Of a stretch of DNA of 40,071 nucleotides, positions 16,538 to 24,208 are shown piece after piece. The stretch covers positions 1 to 40,071 of the forward strand of contig CAOJFR010000008.1 in NCBI GenBank assembly GCA_948434855.1, read 5' to 3'. Made by a program: the position numbers and the translations under genes. The notes under the pieces were generated by a model, which worked only from the letters and a program-made list of their open reading frames with translations, was not told the origin of the DNA and made no database searches. The DNA comes from an uncultured Clostridia bacterium (GTDB lineage Bacteria; Bacillota; Clostridia; Christensenellales; UBA1242). Numbering within the stretch: the stretch's first letter is position 1; each line of letters starts with the position of its first letter.

Positions 16538-17734
16538 ATGGAAAAACTTGGATTTATTCAATTTTTTAATTATTTAGACCACTCTGGCATGAGTGCTATG
16601 CTTGAAGGCGAAAACGGAGACAAACTGCTTGAGCTTGCCGAAAACATTAGCGTTTGTTTGCACGAGGACTGGAAAAGTAACCTTGTTCGTGAAAAGGGCA
16701 AAGACTATCAGCACTTTAGACCTGTGAAAGATGCTGAGTTTGCTAAAATGGTTATTGCAAACAAAGATGAATATTTGTCACTTGTCTCTGAAGACGGCAA
16801 GCCTCTATATAAAATTAACGAAACTATAAATAATGGCGAAATTTCTTATGATGTTCAGTTTGACCTTATTAGAGTTCCTTTTGAAAACCTTACAAAAAAA
16901 TGGCAAGGTGCTAACAGCGAAGCCGCAAAGTTTGCTTTGTGTTTGGTGAAAACAGCTGCAGATAACGGCAGCCTTAATGCAACTGGCAATGAACTTTTTT
17001 TAAACTTTGAAGCGATGGCACACGACATTCATTTGGAATGGATGTTTCGTGAGGGAGACTGGGCAGCAGTTGAACTGCTTTTGCCTTATGAACTTTTGAC
17101 GGTTGACACTAATGGCTATAACCAAAAAGACAAAGACCGTGCTCATGTGGTTGCCACAACCGCTGAGCTTACCTTTCAGCCTAACATTTTGGCAAGAAAC
17201 AGATCTATTGTTATTCGTGCAGTTAACGAGCTTTTTAAAGAAAACGCAAAACTTGGCGGACTTAACCCTGAAATTATGCGAAATATTGCCAATTTGCAAA
17301 CATTTATTGATGAAAAAAATAATGAAGACTTTGAAGCTTATCTTGCGATTAAAAGGGTTGTTATGGAAAAAGCATTAAGCCTTTTGACAGAAAAAACTGA
17401 GCTTTCTTTTGAAGACCTTGAAATTCTTTCTGCAACCTATTTTGAAACATGGAGAAAAAGTGTTAAAAATTTTACTGAACTGCCAAAGACTGTGGATGTG
17501 AACTATGACAATATTTTGGTTGATGACGCAAGAGTTAATCACAAAAATATTGCAAGAACTGAAGTTAAAAAGATTTTATCTGAAATGGTTAAAGAACAAA
17601 TTTTGGACGAAGGAATTGGAACATCTTTAACTGAAATTGCTGACAAAAATAGCAAGCTTGGCAAAAGAATTGTTAACAAAAATGAAACTGATTTTTTGAA
17701 CTATCTTGCAACTATTCAAAGCACTAATAATTAA
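16538..17734 (+). CDS. Protein with two RyR-domain-like repeats, unknown role
   Basis: The 398-aa soluble protein has no signal peptide or membrane span. The N-terminal half appears duplicated. One unit has H42-x-x-W45, a basic stretch to RPVKD and then VPFENL at 113-118. The second has H165-x-x-W168, LLPYELL at about 181-187 and KDKDR at 197-201. The order His-x-x-Trp, (V/L)P(F/Y)E-x-L and a basic/acidic tail resembles the RyR domain described in ryanodine receptors and in scattered bacterial and phage proteins. Residues about 215-398 are helical with no motif I know. The ATG at 16538 has GAGAGG 6 nt upstream; an earlier in-frame TTG overlaps the -10 box and is rejected. The gene is monocistronic. 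The RyR assignment is by eye only. Confidence 0.6.
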   Translation: MEKLGFIQFFNYLDHSGMSAMLEGENGDKLLELAENISVCLHEDWKSNLVREKGKDYQHFRPVKDAEFAKMVIANKDEYLSLVSEDGKPLYKINETINNGEISYDVQFDLIRVPFENLTKKWQGANSEAAKFALCLVKTAADNGSLNATGNELFLNFEAMAHDIHLEWMFREGDWAAVELLLPYELLTVDTNGYNQKDKDRAHVVATTAELTFQPNILARNRSIVIRAVNELFKENAKLGGLNPEIMRNIANLQTFIDEKNNEDFEAYLAIKRVVMEKALSLLTEKTELSFEDLEILSATYFETWRKSVKNFTELPKTVDVNYDNILVDDARVNHKNIARTEVKKILSEMVKEQILDEGIGTSLTEIADKNSKLGKRIVNKNETDFLNYLATIQSTNN

Positions 17735-17768
17735 AAAAAAAGACCAACAAAATTGTTGGTCTTTTTTT
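17735..17768. terminator. Bidirectional terminator between RyR-like and DUF4874 genes
   Basis: The stem AAAAAGACCAACA / TGTTGGTCTTTTT with a short loop is flanked by A and T runs. It overlaps the stop of the minus-strand gene and serves both convergent genes. Confidence 0.9.
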
Positions 17769-19203
17769 ATCTTTTTATTTCTATTTGTCCGATTTTGTTT
17801 GCCTTTAGTTGACTGTTATATTCTTCTGCATTTGCAAACTGAACATCATATATTGCACTGCCTTCATGCTCATCACCATAAACAGAAAAATATACGCTAT
17901 AGTTTCCATTTTCTAGATTTAGGTCTAGCGAACAGCTATATTTTTCAGAGCCACTAAATGAGTTTACCTGCTTTGATAAAACAACTTCTCCTTTATCATT
18001 TACAAATATAATTTTGGCATATTTCTCTTTATTTAAGTTTCCGAAGCCTACATTTTTTATGCTTAGTTCAATATCTAATTTATCTTGCTTTTTGCTGTAT
18101 GAAAACAGAGAATTTTTTAACACAAACCTATAACCCATATGGTTTTCTATATACTTAAATGCAGAGGCATTATAGTATGCAGAGTCTTGTCCACAAGCCT
18201 GATTGTATAAACTATTTTTCCACTTATCTATAACATAATTGTTCCACTTATAATTTAAATAATTGAGGTTTATTTTAAACATCTCTGGCAAGCACACTTC
18301 AATGTCATGAAGCTTGCTCTCGGGAACCACTACCTCGCCACCAAATGGCAAATGAGATGTTTGCTTGCTTAAAAACTCTATATCTTTTGCTCTGTTTGTG
18401 TATGTTCCAAGGTCTGTGTCTGTCCCAAGATAACCATCATTATATATCCCTAACCTATATGCCTCACTTCCCTCTTTTATTTCATAATTTTCTATTTCAT
18501 TTATTGTTATGCCCAAAAAGTCATAAATCATTTTTGGAGTTCTTGCAAGAACTGGCAAGTTTTTTGTGTTTGATAAAAATGTTTTTATTATTGGTGTTAT
18601 AACTAAGGAGTTTGCCATTGCACTTGAATGCATCTCTCCCCACGGGCCAATTAGCCCCACTTCTATTGCCGTGATTGTTGACTGAAATTCGTTTAATATT
18701 TTGCTAACCTGTGTTATGTGCTGATAAATTGTTTCTGCCTGCGGCTCTTTATCTTTTTGCCCACCATAGTTTGGGTCATAGGCAAATCTTACAATCGCAT
18801 TTTTGCTCTGAGATTTTAAGTATGCTAAAAGCTCTTTTAAGCCAGAGAGTGCAGCTGAGGACAATGGCTTGTCTGCATCTGAGTTAACTGCTTTTGAAAA
18901 GGCACTTATATCTATTCTTAAATGATATAACTGTGTGTCTTGGATTATTATATTTTTATTATAGGTTGCTCCGCCCTCGGTTAGCCTTACTAGGATTGGT
19001 ATATAAAAACCCTGATCTGGATTATTTATTTTTTCTAGGCTTTCAGAATAATTTATGTTTTGAACATAACTTTTTTTAGGGTCTTCTGGCGGATTATTAT
19101 TGTGTGAGTCTTTATTTTTTGTTAGTATTATTGTTAAAAATGAAGCCGAAATTATAAACACAATTGCAACCAAAATTATCACAAACTTTTTTGTTATTTT
19201 CAT
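17767..19203 (-). CDS. Extracellular DUF4874/DUF4832-type protein (glycosidase-like fold)
   Basis: The 478-aa protein begins with a signal anchor (residues about 7-29, FVIILVAIVFIISASFLTIIL) without a lipobox, followed by a Asn/Pro-rich linker. The conserved N-terminal part has NPDQGFY near 62-68, LRIDISAFS, IVRFAYD and the highly typical GLIGPWGEMHSS near 197-208. These match what I know of the DUF4874 plus DUF4832 pair, predicted TIM-barrel glycoside-hydrolase-like proteins of unknown substrate. The C-terminal about 110 residues form a beta-sandwich-like region (IELSIKNVGFGNLNKEKYA). The ATG at 19203 is preceded by GGAG and a consensus promoter. Surface polysaccharide processing is plausible but inferred. 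Confidence 0.8.
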   Translation of the reverse strand: MKITKKFVIILVAIVFIISASFLTIILTKNKDSHNNNPPEDPKKSYVQNINYSESLEKINNPDQGFYIPILVRLTEGGATYNKNIIIQDTQLYHLRIDISAFSKAVNSDADKPLSSAALSGLKELLAYLKSQSKNAIVRFAYDPNYGGQKDKEPQAETIYQHITQVSKILNEFQSTITAIEVGLIGPWGEMHSSAMANSLVITPIIKTFLSNTKNLPVLARTPKMIYDFLGITINEIENYEIKEGSEAYRLGIYNDGYLGTDTDLGTYTNRAKDIEFLSKQTSHLPFGGEVVVPESKLHDIEVCLPEMFKINLNYLNYKWNNYVIDKWKNSLYNQACGQDSAYYNASAFKYIENHMGYRFVLKNSLFSYSKKQDKLDIELSIKNVGFGNLNKEKYAKIIFVNDKGEVVLSKQVNSFSGSEKYSCSLDLNLENGNYSVYFSVYGDEHEGSAIYDVQFANAEEYNSQLKANKIGQIEIKR

Positions 19204-19221
19204 AAACTTTTCTCCAAAAAT

Positions 19222-19250
19222 ATTTTAGCAAAAACTTTTTTGGCTTGCAA
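19222..19250 (-). promoter_or_regulatory. Promoter of the DUF4874-type gene
   Basis: The minus strand shows TTGCAA (19245-19250), 17 bp and TAAAAT (19222-19227), with GGAG between the -10 box and the ATG at 19203. Confidence 0.65.
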
Positions 19251-19324
19251 TATTATTTGTTGAATAGCACGCATTTTTTTAAAAAAAAATTTCTTAGATT
19301 TGAAAAATTTTGGTATATTTTTAT

Positions 19325-19354
19325 TTGTAAAATTCTTTTTTTTCATGATATTAT
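19325..19354 (+). promoter_or_regulatory. Promoter of the SDR-EFR1 operon
   Basis: TTGTAA (19325-19330), 18 bp and TATTAT (19349-19354), with TG one base before the -10. AAGGAG (19385-19390) follows, ahead of the ATG at 19397. Confidence 0.5.
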
Positions 19355-19396
19355 ACCATTGTAAAATTGTAAAAATTTTTTACTAAGGAGAAATTT

Positions 19397-20950
19397 ATGA
19401 TTATTGCTCTTACTGGTGCAACTGGAAATATGGGCAGAGAAACCCTTGCTGAACTTGTTAAACTAAATAACATTAAATTTGTTAAGATTTTGGTTTTGCC
19501 TGAAGATAAAAAAAGAACAAAACTGCTTTTTAAAAAATGTGGAAAAAATAAAAATAAGATTCAGATTGTTTTTGGAAACTTAAAGGACATTGACGCCTGC
19601 AGAGAACTTGTGAAAGACACAACTTATGTTGTGAATCTTGCGGCAGTTATTCCGCCTAAATCTGACAAACACCCTCAGCTGGCTATTGATTGCAACGAAA
19701 CTGGTGTTAAAAACCTTATTGCAGCTATTGAAGAATTGGAAACTCAGCCAAGGCTTATTCACACGTCTACGGTGGCTCTTTATGGAAACCGCAACCACAT
19801 TCATCCTTGGGCAAGAGTTGGTGATCCTTTGCTTGTTAGCCCTCTTGACACATATTCTGCAACAAAACTTAGGGGCGAATTTGCTGTGATGGAATCTGAC
19901 ATTAAAAATTGGACGGTTTTGCGTCAATCTGCTATGCTTCACACAAATATGCTGAAAGATAATATGAGCGACGGACTTATGTTTCACACCTGCTTTAATG
20001 CCCCACTTGAATGGGTTACGGCACATGACAGCGGCGTGCTTATTGCCAACATTATTAAGCGTGACAGCGAAAAAGACCTTAAAAATAAGTTTTGGAGACA
20101 ATGCTTTAATATTGGTGCCGATGGCAAAAATCAGATTACTGGATATGACACCCTTAACGATGGATTTAAGCTTATTGGGGGCACAGCAAAAGATTTCTTT
20201 AAACCTTATTTTAACGCAACAAGAAACTTTCATGGCGTTTGGTTTTATGATGGCGACAAGCTTAACAAACTTTTTAACTATGTTAGCCAAGATGTTAAAG
20301 ACTATTGGGCTGAAATTGGCAAGATTTATTGGTATTATAAACTTGGAAAAATTGTGCCTAAATGCTTGATTTCTAATTTTGCAATTAAAAGACTTTTTAA
20401 AGACAGCAACTCTCCTGCTTATTGGAGAAAACATGATGAAACTGCTAAGCTTGTGGCATTTTTTGAAGGCAAAGAAAACTATGACAAGTTGCCAAAAAAA
20501 TGGTCAGAATTTAATCTTATGCAAGAAGGCAAAACTTTTGATGGTGAACCTTGTGACTATGCTAAACTGAAAGACAAGAAACAAGCAAAGCTAATTGACC
20601 TTGGCTTTGACTATGGCAAAAAAGACAGCGAAATTTCAAGGGATGACCTTGTGGCTGTTGCAAAAATGCACGGCGGAAAACTGATTTCTAGGGATTTTGA
20701 AACTGGTGACATTTATAAAAAGCTTGTTTGGGAAGACCAAGACAAAAACAGATTTTCAGCAACTGCGTTTTCTGTTTTGAGAGCTGGTCACTGGCACAGC
20801 GATATTTATGAAAACTTTGTTTGGGACTTTGACAGGCTGGCTAAAAAAGACAAAATTTATGCACAGATTTGGTATGATTCTCATGACAAAAATGAAAACT
20901 ATGTTTACACCACTGATGAAAATTTTATTGAACACATAAGGACAAACTAA
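19397..20950 (+). CDS. Extended SDR-family NAD(P)-dependent epimerase/dehydratase with long C-terminal extension
   Basis: The 517-aa protein starts with a Rossmann fold: MIIALTGATGNMG (glycine motif at 7-13), NLAAVIPP (the NNAG-like motif), the catalytic serine region HTSTVALYG, and YSATK as the Tyr-x-x-x-Lys active site. The extended SDR fold accounts for about 300 residues. A further 200-odd residues (from about YWRKHDETAK to the end) form an unusual C-terminal domain with W, H and D-rich segments such as LRAGHWHSDIYENFVWDFDR. The stop codon TAA overlaps the ATG of the flavodoxin-ferredoxin gene by 1 base, so the two products are probably made together and may form a redox pathway. The substrate cannot be inferred. 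Confidence 0.85.
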   Translation: MIIALTGATGNMGRETLAELVKLNNIKFVKILVLPEDKKRTKLLFKKCGKNKNKIQIVFGNLKDIDACRELVKDTTYVVNLAAVIPPKSDKHPQLAIDCNETGVKNLIAAIEELETQPRLIHTSTVALYGNRNHIHPWARVGDPLLVSPLDTYSATKLRGEFAVMESDIKNWTVLRQSAMLHTNMLKDNMSDGLMFHTCFNAPLEWVTAHDSGVLIANIIKRDSEKDLKNKFWRQCFNIGADGKNQITGYDTLNDGFKLIGGTAKDFFKPYFNATRNFHGVWFYDGDKLNKLFNYVSQDVKDYWAEIGKIYWYYKLGKIVPKCLISNFAIKRLFKDSNSPAYWRKHDETAKLVAFFEGKENYDKLPKKWSEFNLMQEGKTFDGEPCDYAKLKDKKQAKLIDLGFDYGKKDSEISRDDLVAVAKMHGGKLISRDFETGDIYKKLVWEDQDKNRFSATAFSVLRAGHWHSDIYENFVWDFDRLAKKDKIYAQIWYDSHDKNENYVYTTDENFIEHIRTN

Positions 20951-21822
20951 TGAAAACTGTTATATGTTATTTTTCAGGAACTGGCAACACAAAAAAAGTT
21001 GTTGATAAATTTGCAGATGAATTTGTAGCTAATGGCTGGGAGGTTTCACTTTTTAGAGTTGAAGACAAATGCAAAATTGACTTTTCTGAGTTTGACAGTG
21101 TGGGAATTGCTTATCCCGTTCATGCATTTAATGCCCCACCTATTGTGGTTGACTTCTGCAAAAAAATGCCTAAGCTAAAACAAAAGAAACAATTATATAT
21201 TTTAAAGACTTCTGGTGAACCACTTAAAATTAACAACATCTCTTCCGTTAAAATTTGCAGCATTTTAAAGAGAAAAGGCTATATTTTGAATAATGAATAT
21301 CATTATGTTATGCCTTATAATATGATTTTTAGGCACTCTAATGCAATGGCCTATAAGATGTGGACCACAGCAGAAAGACTGATTGGTATTGATTGCAAGG
21401 ATATTATTGACAAGAAAAAATCTAAGCTATCTTATTTTCCTATGAAACACTTTATTGCTTTTGTGATGAGAATTGAACATTGGGGCGGAAAATTTAATGG
21501 GAAAAAATATAAGGTTAGCGACAAATGCGTTCACTGCAATATGTGTGTGAAAAACTGCCCTGTTAATAATATTTCTATTGATGAAAATGGAAATTTCCAT
21601 TTTGGAAAAAACTGCATTATGTGTATGAGATGTTCTTTTATGTGCCCAGCTGACGCCTTTAAATTGGTTGGTTTAATGGCTGGAAAGTTAACGGAAAATA
21701 TAACTTTAATGACCCAGAAAATACAGAACAAAAATCCCATAAAAACTTCTGCAAACGCTCTTATAAAAAATATTTTGCTAGATGCGAAAAGAAAATTAAT
21801 GACTTTAATAAATAGTATTTAA
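20950..21822 (+). CDS. EFR1-type flavodoxin-ferredoxin fusion protein
   Basis: The 290-aa protein has an N-terminal flavodoxin-like domain with the phosphate-binding loop FSGTGNTKK (residues 8-16) and the YPVHAFNAPP segment of the EFR1 group. Its C-terminal domain has two 4Fe-4S motifs, C193-x2-C196-x2-C199-x3-C203P and C222-x2-C225-x2-C228-x3-C232P. It should carry low-potential electrons through FMN and two clusters, a common feature of anaerobes. Its start overlaps the stop of the SDR gene (TAATG), indicating translational coupling, so the SDR may be its redox partner. A strong terminator follows. Confidence 0.9.
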   Translation: MKTVICYFSGTGNTKKVVDKFADEFVANGWEVSLFRVEDKCKIDFSEFDSVGIAYPVHAFNAPPIVVDFCKKMPKLKQKKQLYILKTSGEPLKINNISSVKICSILKRKGYILNNEYHYVMPYNMIFRHSNAMAYKMWTTAERLIGIDCKDIIDKKKSKLSYFPMKHFIAFVMRIEHWGGKFNGKKYKVSDKCVHCNMCVKNCPVNNISIDENGNFHFGKNCIMCMRCSFMCPADAFKLVGLMAGKLTENITLMTQKIQNKNPIKTSANALIKNILLDAKRKLMTLINSI

Positions 21823-21858
21823 AAAACTCTGCTTGCTTTGCAGAGTTTTTGTTTTTTT
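21820..21858. terminator. Bidirectional terminator after the SDR-EFR1 operon
   Basis: The stem AAAACTCTGC (21823-21832) pairs with GCAGAGTTTT (21840-21849) around a 7-nt loop, followed by T-rich sequence. The convergent 348-aa gene ends at 21857. Confidence 0.9.
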
Positions 21859-22903
21859 ATTCACCTTTTTCACCAGAATAGGCAGGAGGATTTGAATTTA
21901 ATGATTTTGTGGTTTTGTTTACCAAACTAGCAAGCTCTTTTATGCTTAAGCAAGTTAAGTTGTTTGATGCTGAATTTTTTATGGAATTTTCAACCAAACC
22001 ACAAAGCACAGCTGAGATTGAAAGTGCAACATGATAACCAACGTTTGTTGCCCTTTCTGACCTTTTGCTATCTTTGCCTAGTTTTGAGAAATATAGAGCA
22101 TGGTCATCATGATTTTTGTCTACCGGATATGAAAAACAAAGCACCAATGAATTTTCGCTATCGTTTATTGCATATACCCTTTCATTTTGTTTGAAAAAAT
22201 TTAAAAATGTTTCTTCATTAAATTCATTTTGAGCAAGGTTTTTTAATTGCTTTCTATCTTCTTCACTCATAACAATATTGTTAATATTTTCTGTTAAAGC
22301 ATAAAGAGGATATTGATTGTCCCTTACCTCATAATCTCCTAGCGAAGTTAAATACATTTGACTGAAACCAAGTGGAACATATTCTGAACCATAAGAAATT
22401 TCAAAAATTTGCGACATTATTAAATTTGATTCTTCTTCATTATATCCAAGCTCTATTAATCTTTTTTTGAATTTCATGTTTACATAAAAAACTACCTCAT
22501 GCCCCATGCTGTGTGACTTTAAAATTATGTTTCTTAGATTTTTGCATGCTGCGTGAACATTTATGTTTCCTAAATTATCTAACGAAAGTGGAACTAGGAT
22601 TTCTTCAATAAATGATTCACAATTTTGCACTGCACTTTTAACTTGTTGCTCATATATTGCACCTGTGTTGTAGTCTATGCCAATTATGTTGACATTTTTG
22701 CTTAAGCCTTTTAGCTGAGATTCGGTTGTTTTGAGATAACCATTGATTGATGACAAATTTATTGTTCCAGACCCACCAAATTCAATGATGGTTGGGCGTG
22801 AGAAATTTATTTTATTAACACTAACCTGCTTTATGTGATGCGGCACTATGTTATCTTGAACCCTTTGAAAATATTTATATCCTGTTTTAGTTTGTTTTTC
22901 CAT
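21857..22903 (-). CDS. Hypothetical protein, 348 aa, with a lipase-like Ser motif
   Basis: I do not recognise the family. Features that can be seen: PTIIEFGGSGTIN near residues 37-49, a beta-strand NVNIIGIDYNTG near 70-81, and ILKSHSMGHEVVFYV near 128-142, where S-H-S-M-G-H resembles the nucleophile elbow (G-x-S-x-G) of alpha/beta hydrolases although the first Gly is Ser. Late in the protein SYPVDKNHDDHALYF could supply Asp and His. A serine hydrolase fold is therefore possible but weakly supported. There is no signal peptide. The ATG has no Shine-Dalgarno; a promoter ends 6 nt before it, so the message is probably leaderless. Confidence 0.75.
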   Translation of the reverse strand: MEKQTKTGYKYFQRVQDNIVPHHIKQVSVNKINFSRPTIIEFGGSGTINLSSINGYLKTTESQLKGLSKNVNIIGIDYNTGAIYEQQVKSAVQNCESFIEEILVPLSLDNLGNINVHAACKNLRNIILKSHSMGHEVVFYVNMKFKKRLIELGYNEEESNLIMSQIFEISYGSEYVPLGFSQMYLTSLGDYEVRDNQYPLYALTENINNIVMSEEDRKQLKNLAQNEFNEETFLNFFKQNERVYAINDSENSLVLCFSYPVDKNHDDHALYFSKLGKDSKRSERATNVGYHVALSISAVLCGLVENSIKNSASNNLTCLSIKELASLVNKTTKSLNSNPPAYSGEKGE

Positions 22904-22909
22904 GTTTTT

Positions 22910-22938
22910 ACTTTATCACAAATATTTTTATTTTTCAA
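22910..22938 (-). promoter_or_regulatory. Leaderless-type promoter of the 348-aa gene
   Basis: On the minus strand TTGAAA (22933-22938), 17 bp, TAAAGT (22910-22915), then 6 nt (AAAAAC) and the ATG at 22903. No ribosome binding site is present. Confidence 0.6.
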
Positions 22939-22974
22939 TACTTGAAATAAAACTATTTTTTTTCTTGGCAAATA

Positions 22975-22998
22975 AAAAAATGCCTTTCGGCATTTTTT
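22975..22998. terminator. Hairpin terminator next to the tRNA 3'-end remnant
   Basis: AAAAAATGCC / GGCATTTTTT with tetraloop TTTC. On the minus strand it directly follows the 12-bp tRNA-like remnant and is followed by TATTT, as a terminator would follow a tRNA gene. Confidence 0.75.
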
Positions 22999-23007
22999 GG
23001 CTCCCCA
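22996..23007 (-). repeat. 12-bp copy of the tRNA-Asn 3' end (possible attachment-site or lost-tRNA remnant)
   Basis: TTTGGCTCCCCA is identical to 23912-23923, which contains the CCA end, discriminator and acceptor arm of tRNA-Asn plus two flanking bases. The two copies are in direct orientation and enclose the MBL-fold gene. This copy has no tRNA body attached. Confidence 0.7.
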
Positions 23008-23017
23008 CCAAATAATT

Positions 23018-23035
23018 AAAACGAAACATCGTTTT
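23018..23035 (-). terminator. Terminator of the MBL-fold gene
   Basis: AAAACGA / TCGTTTT with loop AACA lies just after the stop at 23044. The same stem core (AAAACGA ... TCGTTTT) occurs in the hairpin after tRNA-Asn. Confidence 0.6.
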
Positions 23036-23043
23036 TTTAGTTT

Positions 23044-23844
23044 TTATTTAATCTCCAATTTTAAACCGCTACCAACTTCAACAACATTAAGATTATTATT
23101 TATCATCTCTGCCTTAACAGAAAGACTTGTGCAATGGCATGGATAAATTGTTTGTATTTTTTCTTTTTTTAGGTAGGTTATTGTAGATTTTGCCTTTGCA
23201 TCATTTTTTAGCAAATGAAAACCGCCAATTATTCCAATGATTTTTTTTCCAAAAACTTTTTTTGCATATTCGCAGATATTGCAGATGCCGCTGTGTGAAC
23301 AACCAGTTATAATATAAAGTCCATCACCACTATTATAAACAAGAGCTGAGTCATCAACAAATGGGTCAGTAATAAATTTTCCTTTTACCTTAATTTGAAG
23401 GTATGGATTTTCATTTTCAAAATTAGTTGTTCTTGGAATAGTTCCTAAAAAGTATAACTGTTCTGAAACCTCTTTTACCTCTGCACATTCAATTAAATTA
23501 AACTTTTGTTCCATTTGTGTTATTTTGAATGGAGCAGAGATATTATTTTTTTCACAAAACTTTTCTTCAAAACATTTTGGTGCAAAATATACTTTTGTAT
23601 TTTTGTCAAAAGTAAAAAACTTTAAACCTCTTGTGTGGTCATCATGACCATGAGAGAAAACAAGCTTATTTATTTTTTTTAAGTTAATTTTCATAAGCTC
23701 TGCATTTTTTGCAAATACATCAGAATAACCAACATCAAATAAAATTTTGTCTTTTTTGTTTTCAATATAAATTGAAAATGCAGGTTCTCCATATAAATAG
23801 TTGTCAATGTATGTGTTGTTATCGCATAAAACGGTTAATTTCAT
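23044..23844 (-). CDS. MBL-fold metallo-hydrolase
   Basis: The 266-aa protein has the metallo-beta-lactamase signature SHGHDDH (H65, H67, D69, H70) for two metal ions, and the segments TGCSHSGICNICEY, GIIGGFHLL and YPCHCT typical of the subgroup annotated as 7,8-dihydropterin-6-methyl-4-(ribofuranosyl)aminobenzene-5'-phosphate synthase-like. The true substrate of bacterial members is mostly unknown. I start at the ATG at 23844, which has GGAG 7 nt upstream; an in-frame ATG four codons earlier overlaps that site. The gene lies downstream of tRNA-Asn on the same strand and is bracketed by copies of the tRNA 3' end, so it may have arrived as a small insertion. Confidence 0.85.
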   Translation of the reverse strand: MKLTVLCDNNTYIDNYLYGEPAFSIYIENKKDKILFDVGYSDVFAKNAELMKINLKKINKLVFSHGHDDHTRGLKFFTFDKNTKVYFAPKCFEEKFCEKNNISAPFKITQMEQKFNLIECAEVKEVSEQLYFLGTIPRTTNFENENPYLQIKVKGKFITDPFVDDSALVYNSGDGLYIITGCSHSGICNICEYAKKVFGKKIIGIIGGFHLLKNDAKAKSTITYLKKEKIQTIYPCHCTSLSVKAEMINNNLNVVEVGSGLKLEIK

Positions 23845-23879
23845 AATTGTCTCCATTTTTGAATATTAACTAAAATAAA

Positions 23880-23908
23880 ATTCTAAAACGATAGATTCGT
23901 TTTAGAAT
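23880..23908 (-). terminator. Terminator of tRNA-Asn
   Basis: A perfect 12-bp stem, ATTCTAAAACGA / TCGTTTTAGAAT, lies 6 nt after the CCA end of tRNA-Asn. On the minus strand it is followed by TTTATTTT. Confidence 0.8.
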
Positions 23909-23911
23909 TAG

Positions 23912-23923
23912 TTTGGCTCCCCA
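23912..23923 (-). repeat. 12-bp direct repeat, copy inside tRNA-Asn 3' end
   Basis: TTTGGCTCCCCA, identical to 22996-23007. It covers the encoded CCA, the discriminator G and the acceptor 3' strand of tRNA-Asn. Confidence 0.75.
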
Positions 23924-23988
23924 GGTAGGGTTCGAACCTACGGCCTATCGATTAACAGTCGAGTGCTCCACCACTGAGCTACTGGGGA
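23914..23988 (-). tRNA. tRNA-Asn (GTT)
   Basis: On the minus strand the acceptor TCCCCAG pairs with CTGGGGA over 7 bp, followed by discriminator G and an encoded CCA. The D arm contains AGCTCAGTGGT. The anticodon loop is CTGTTAA with anticodon GTT (plus-strand AAC at 23954-23956). The T arm contains GGTTCGAACC. It is 75 nt including CCA. Asparaginyl-tRNA synthetase is encoded about 7 kb away. Confidence 0.97.
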
Positions 23989-24029
23989 ATATTTAGTTTT
24001 TGTCATAAACTTTCGCTTACAACAATGGT

Positions 24030-24058
24030 ATTATATAACACACTTTAGATTTTTGCAA
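24030..24058 (-). promoter_or_regulatory. Promoter of tRNA-Asn
   Basis: On the minus strand TTGCAA (24053-24058), 17 bp and TATAAT (24030-24035), about 41 nt upstream of the mature tRNA 5' end. Confidence 0.7.
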
Positions 24059-24149
24059 CACTTTTTTATGATTTTTTATAAAAATTTTATTTATGTTTTT
24101 TATCTTATAATTAAATGGATCTGCTCCATATTTTTTTTTCATTTTGATC

Positions 24150-24178
24150 TTTTAAATATGGTTTTTATATGGTATAAT
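24150..24178 (+). promoter_or_regulatory. Extended -10 promoter of the HAD gene at 24209
   Basis: A perfect TATAAT (24173-24178) is preceded by TGG, an extended -10. The -35 box TTTTAA (24150-24155) is weak and 17 bp away. Confidence 0.6.
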
Positions 24179-24208
24179 ACAATTATAAAACTCATGAGGA
24201 AGAAAAAT

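Noticed and set aside
19580..20434. 284-aa minus-strand open frame
   Set aside because: It lies wholly inside the well-supported SDR gene, is rich in Asn, Lys and Cys as expected of an antisense shadow, and has no ribosome binding site.
23044..23844. Mobile element with its own recombinase around the MBL gene
   Set aside because: Only the 12-bp direct repeats and hairpins are seen; no transposase, integrase or terminal inverted repeats are present, so no mobile element is annotated.
24053..24208. N-terminal extension of the HAD gene
   Set aside because: The extra 52 residues are AT-rich and Phe/Ile-rich, overlap the tRNA-Asn promoter and precede the HAD gene's own -10 box and GAGGA.
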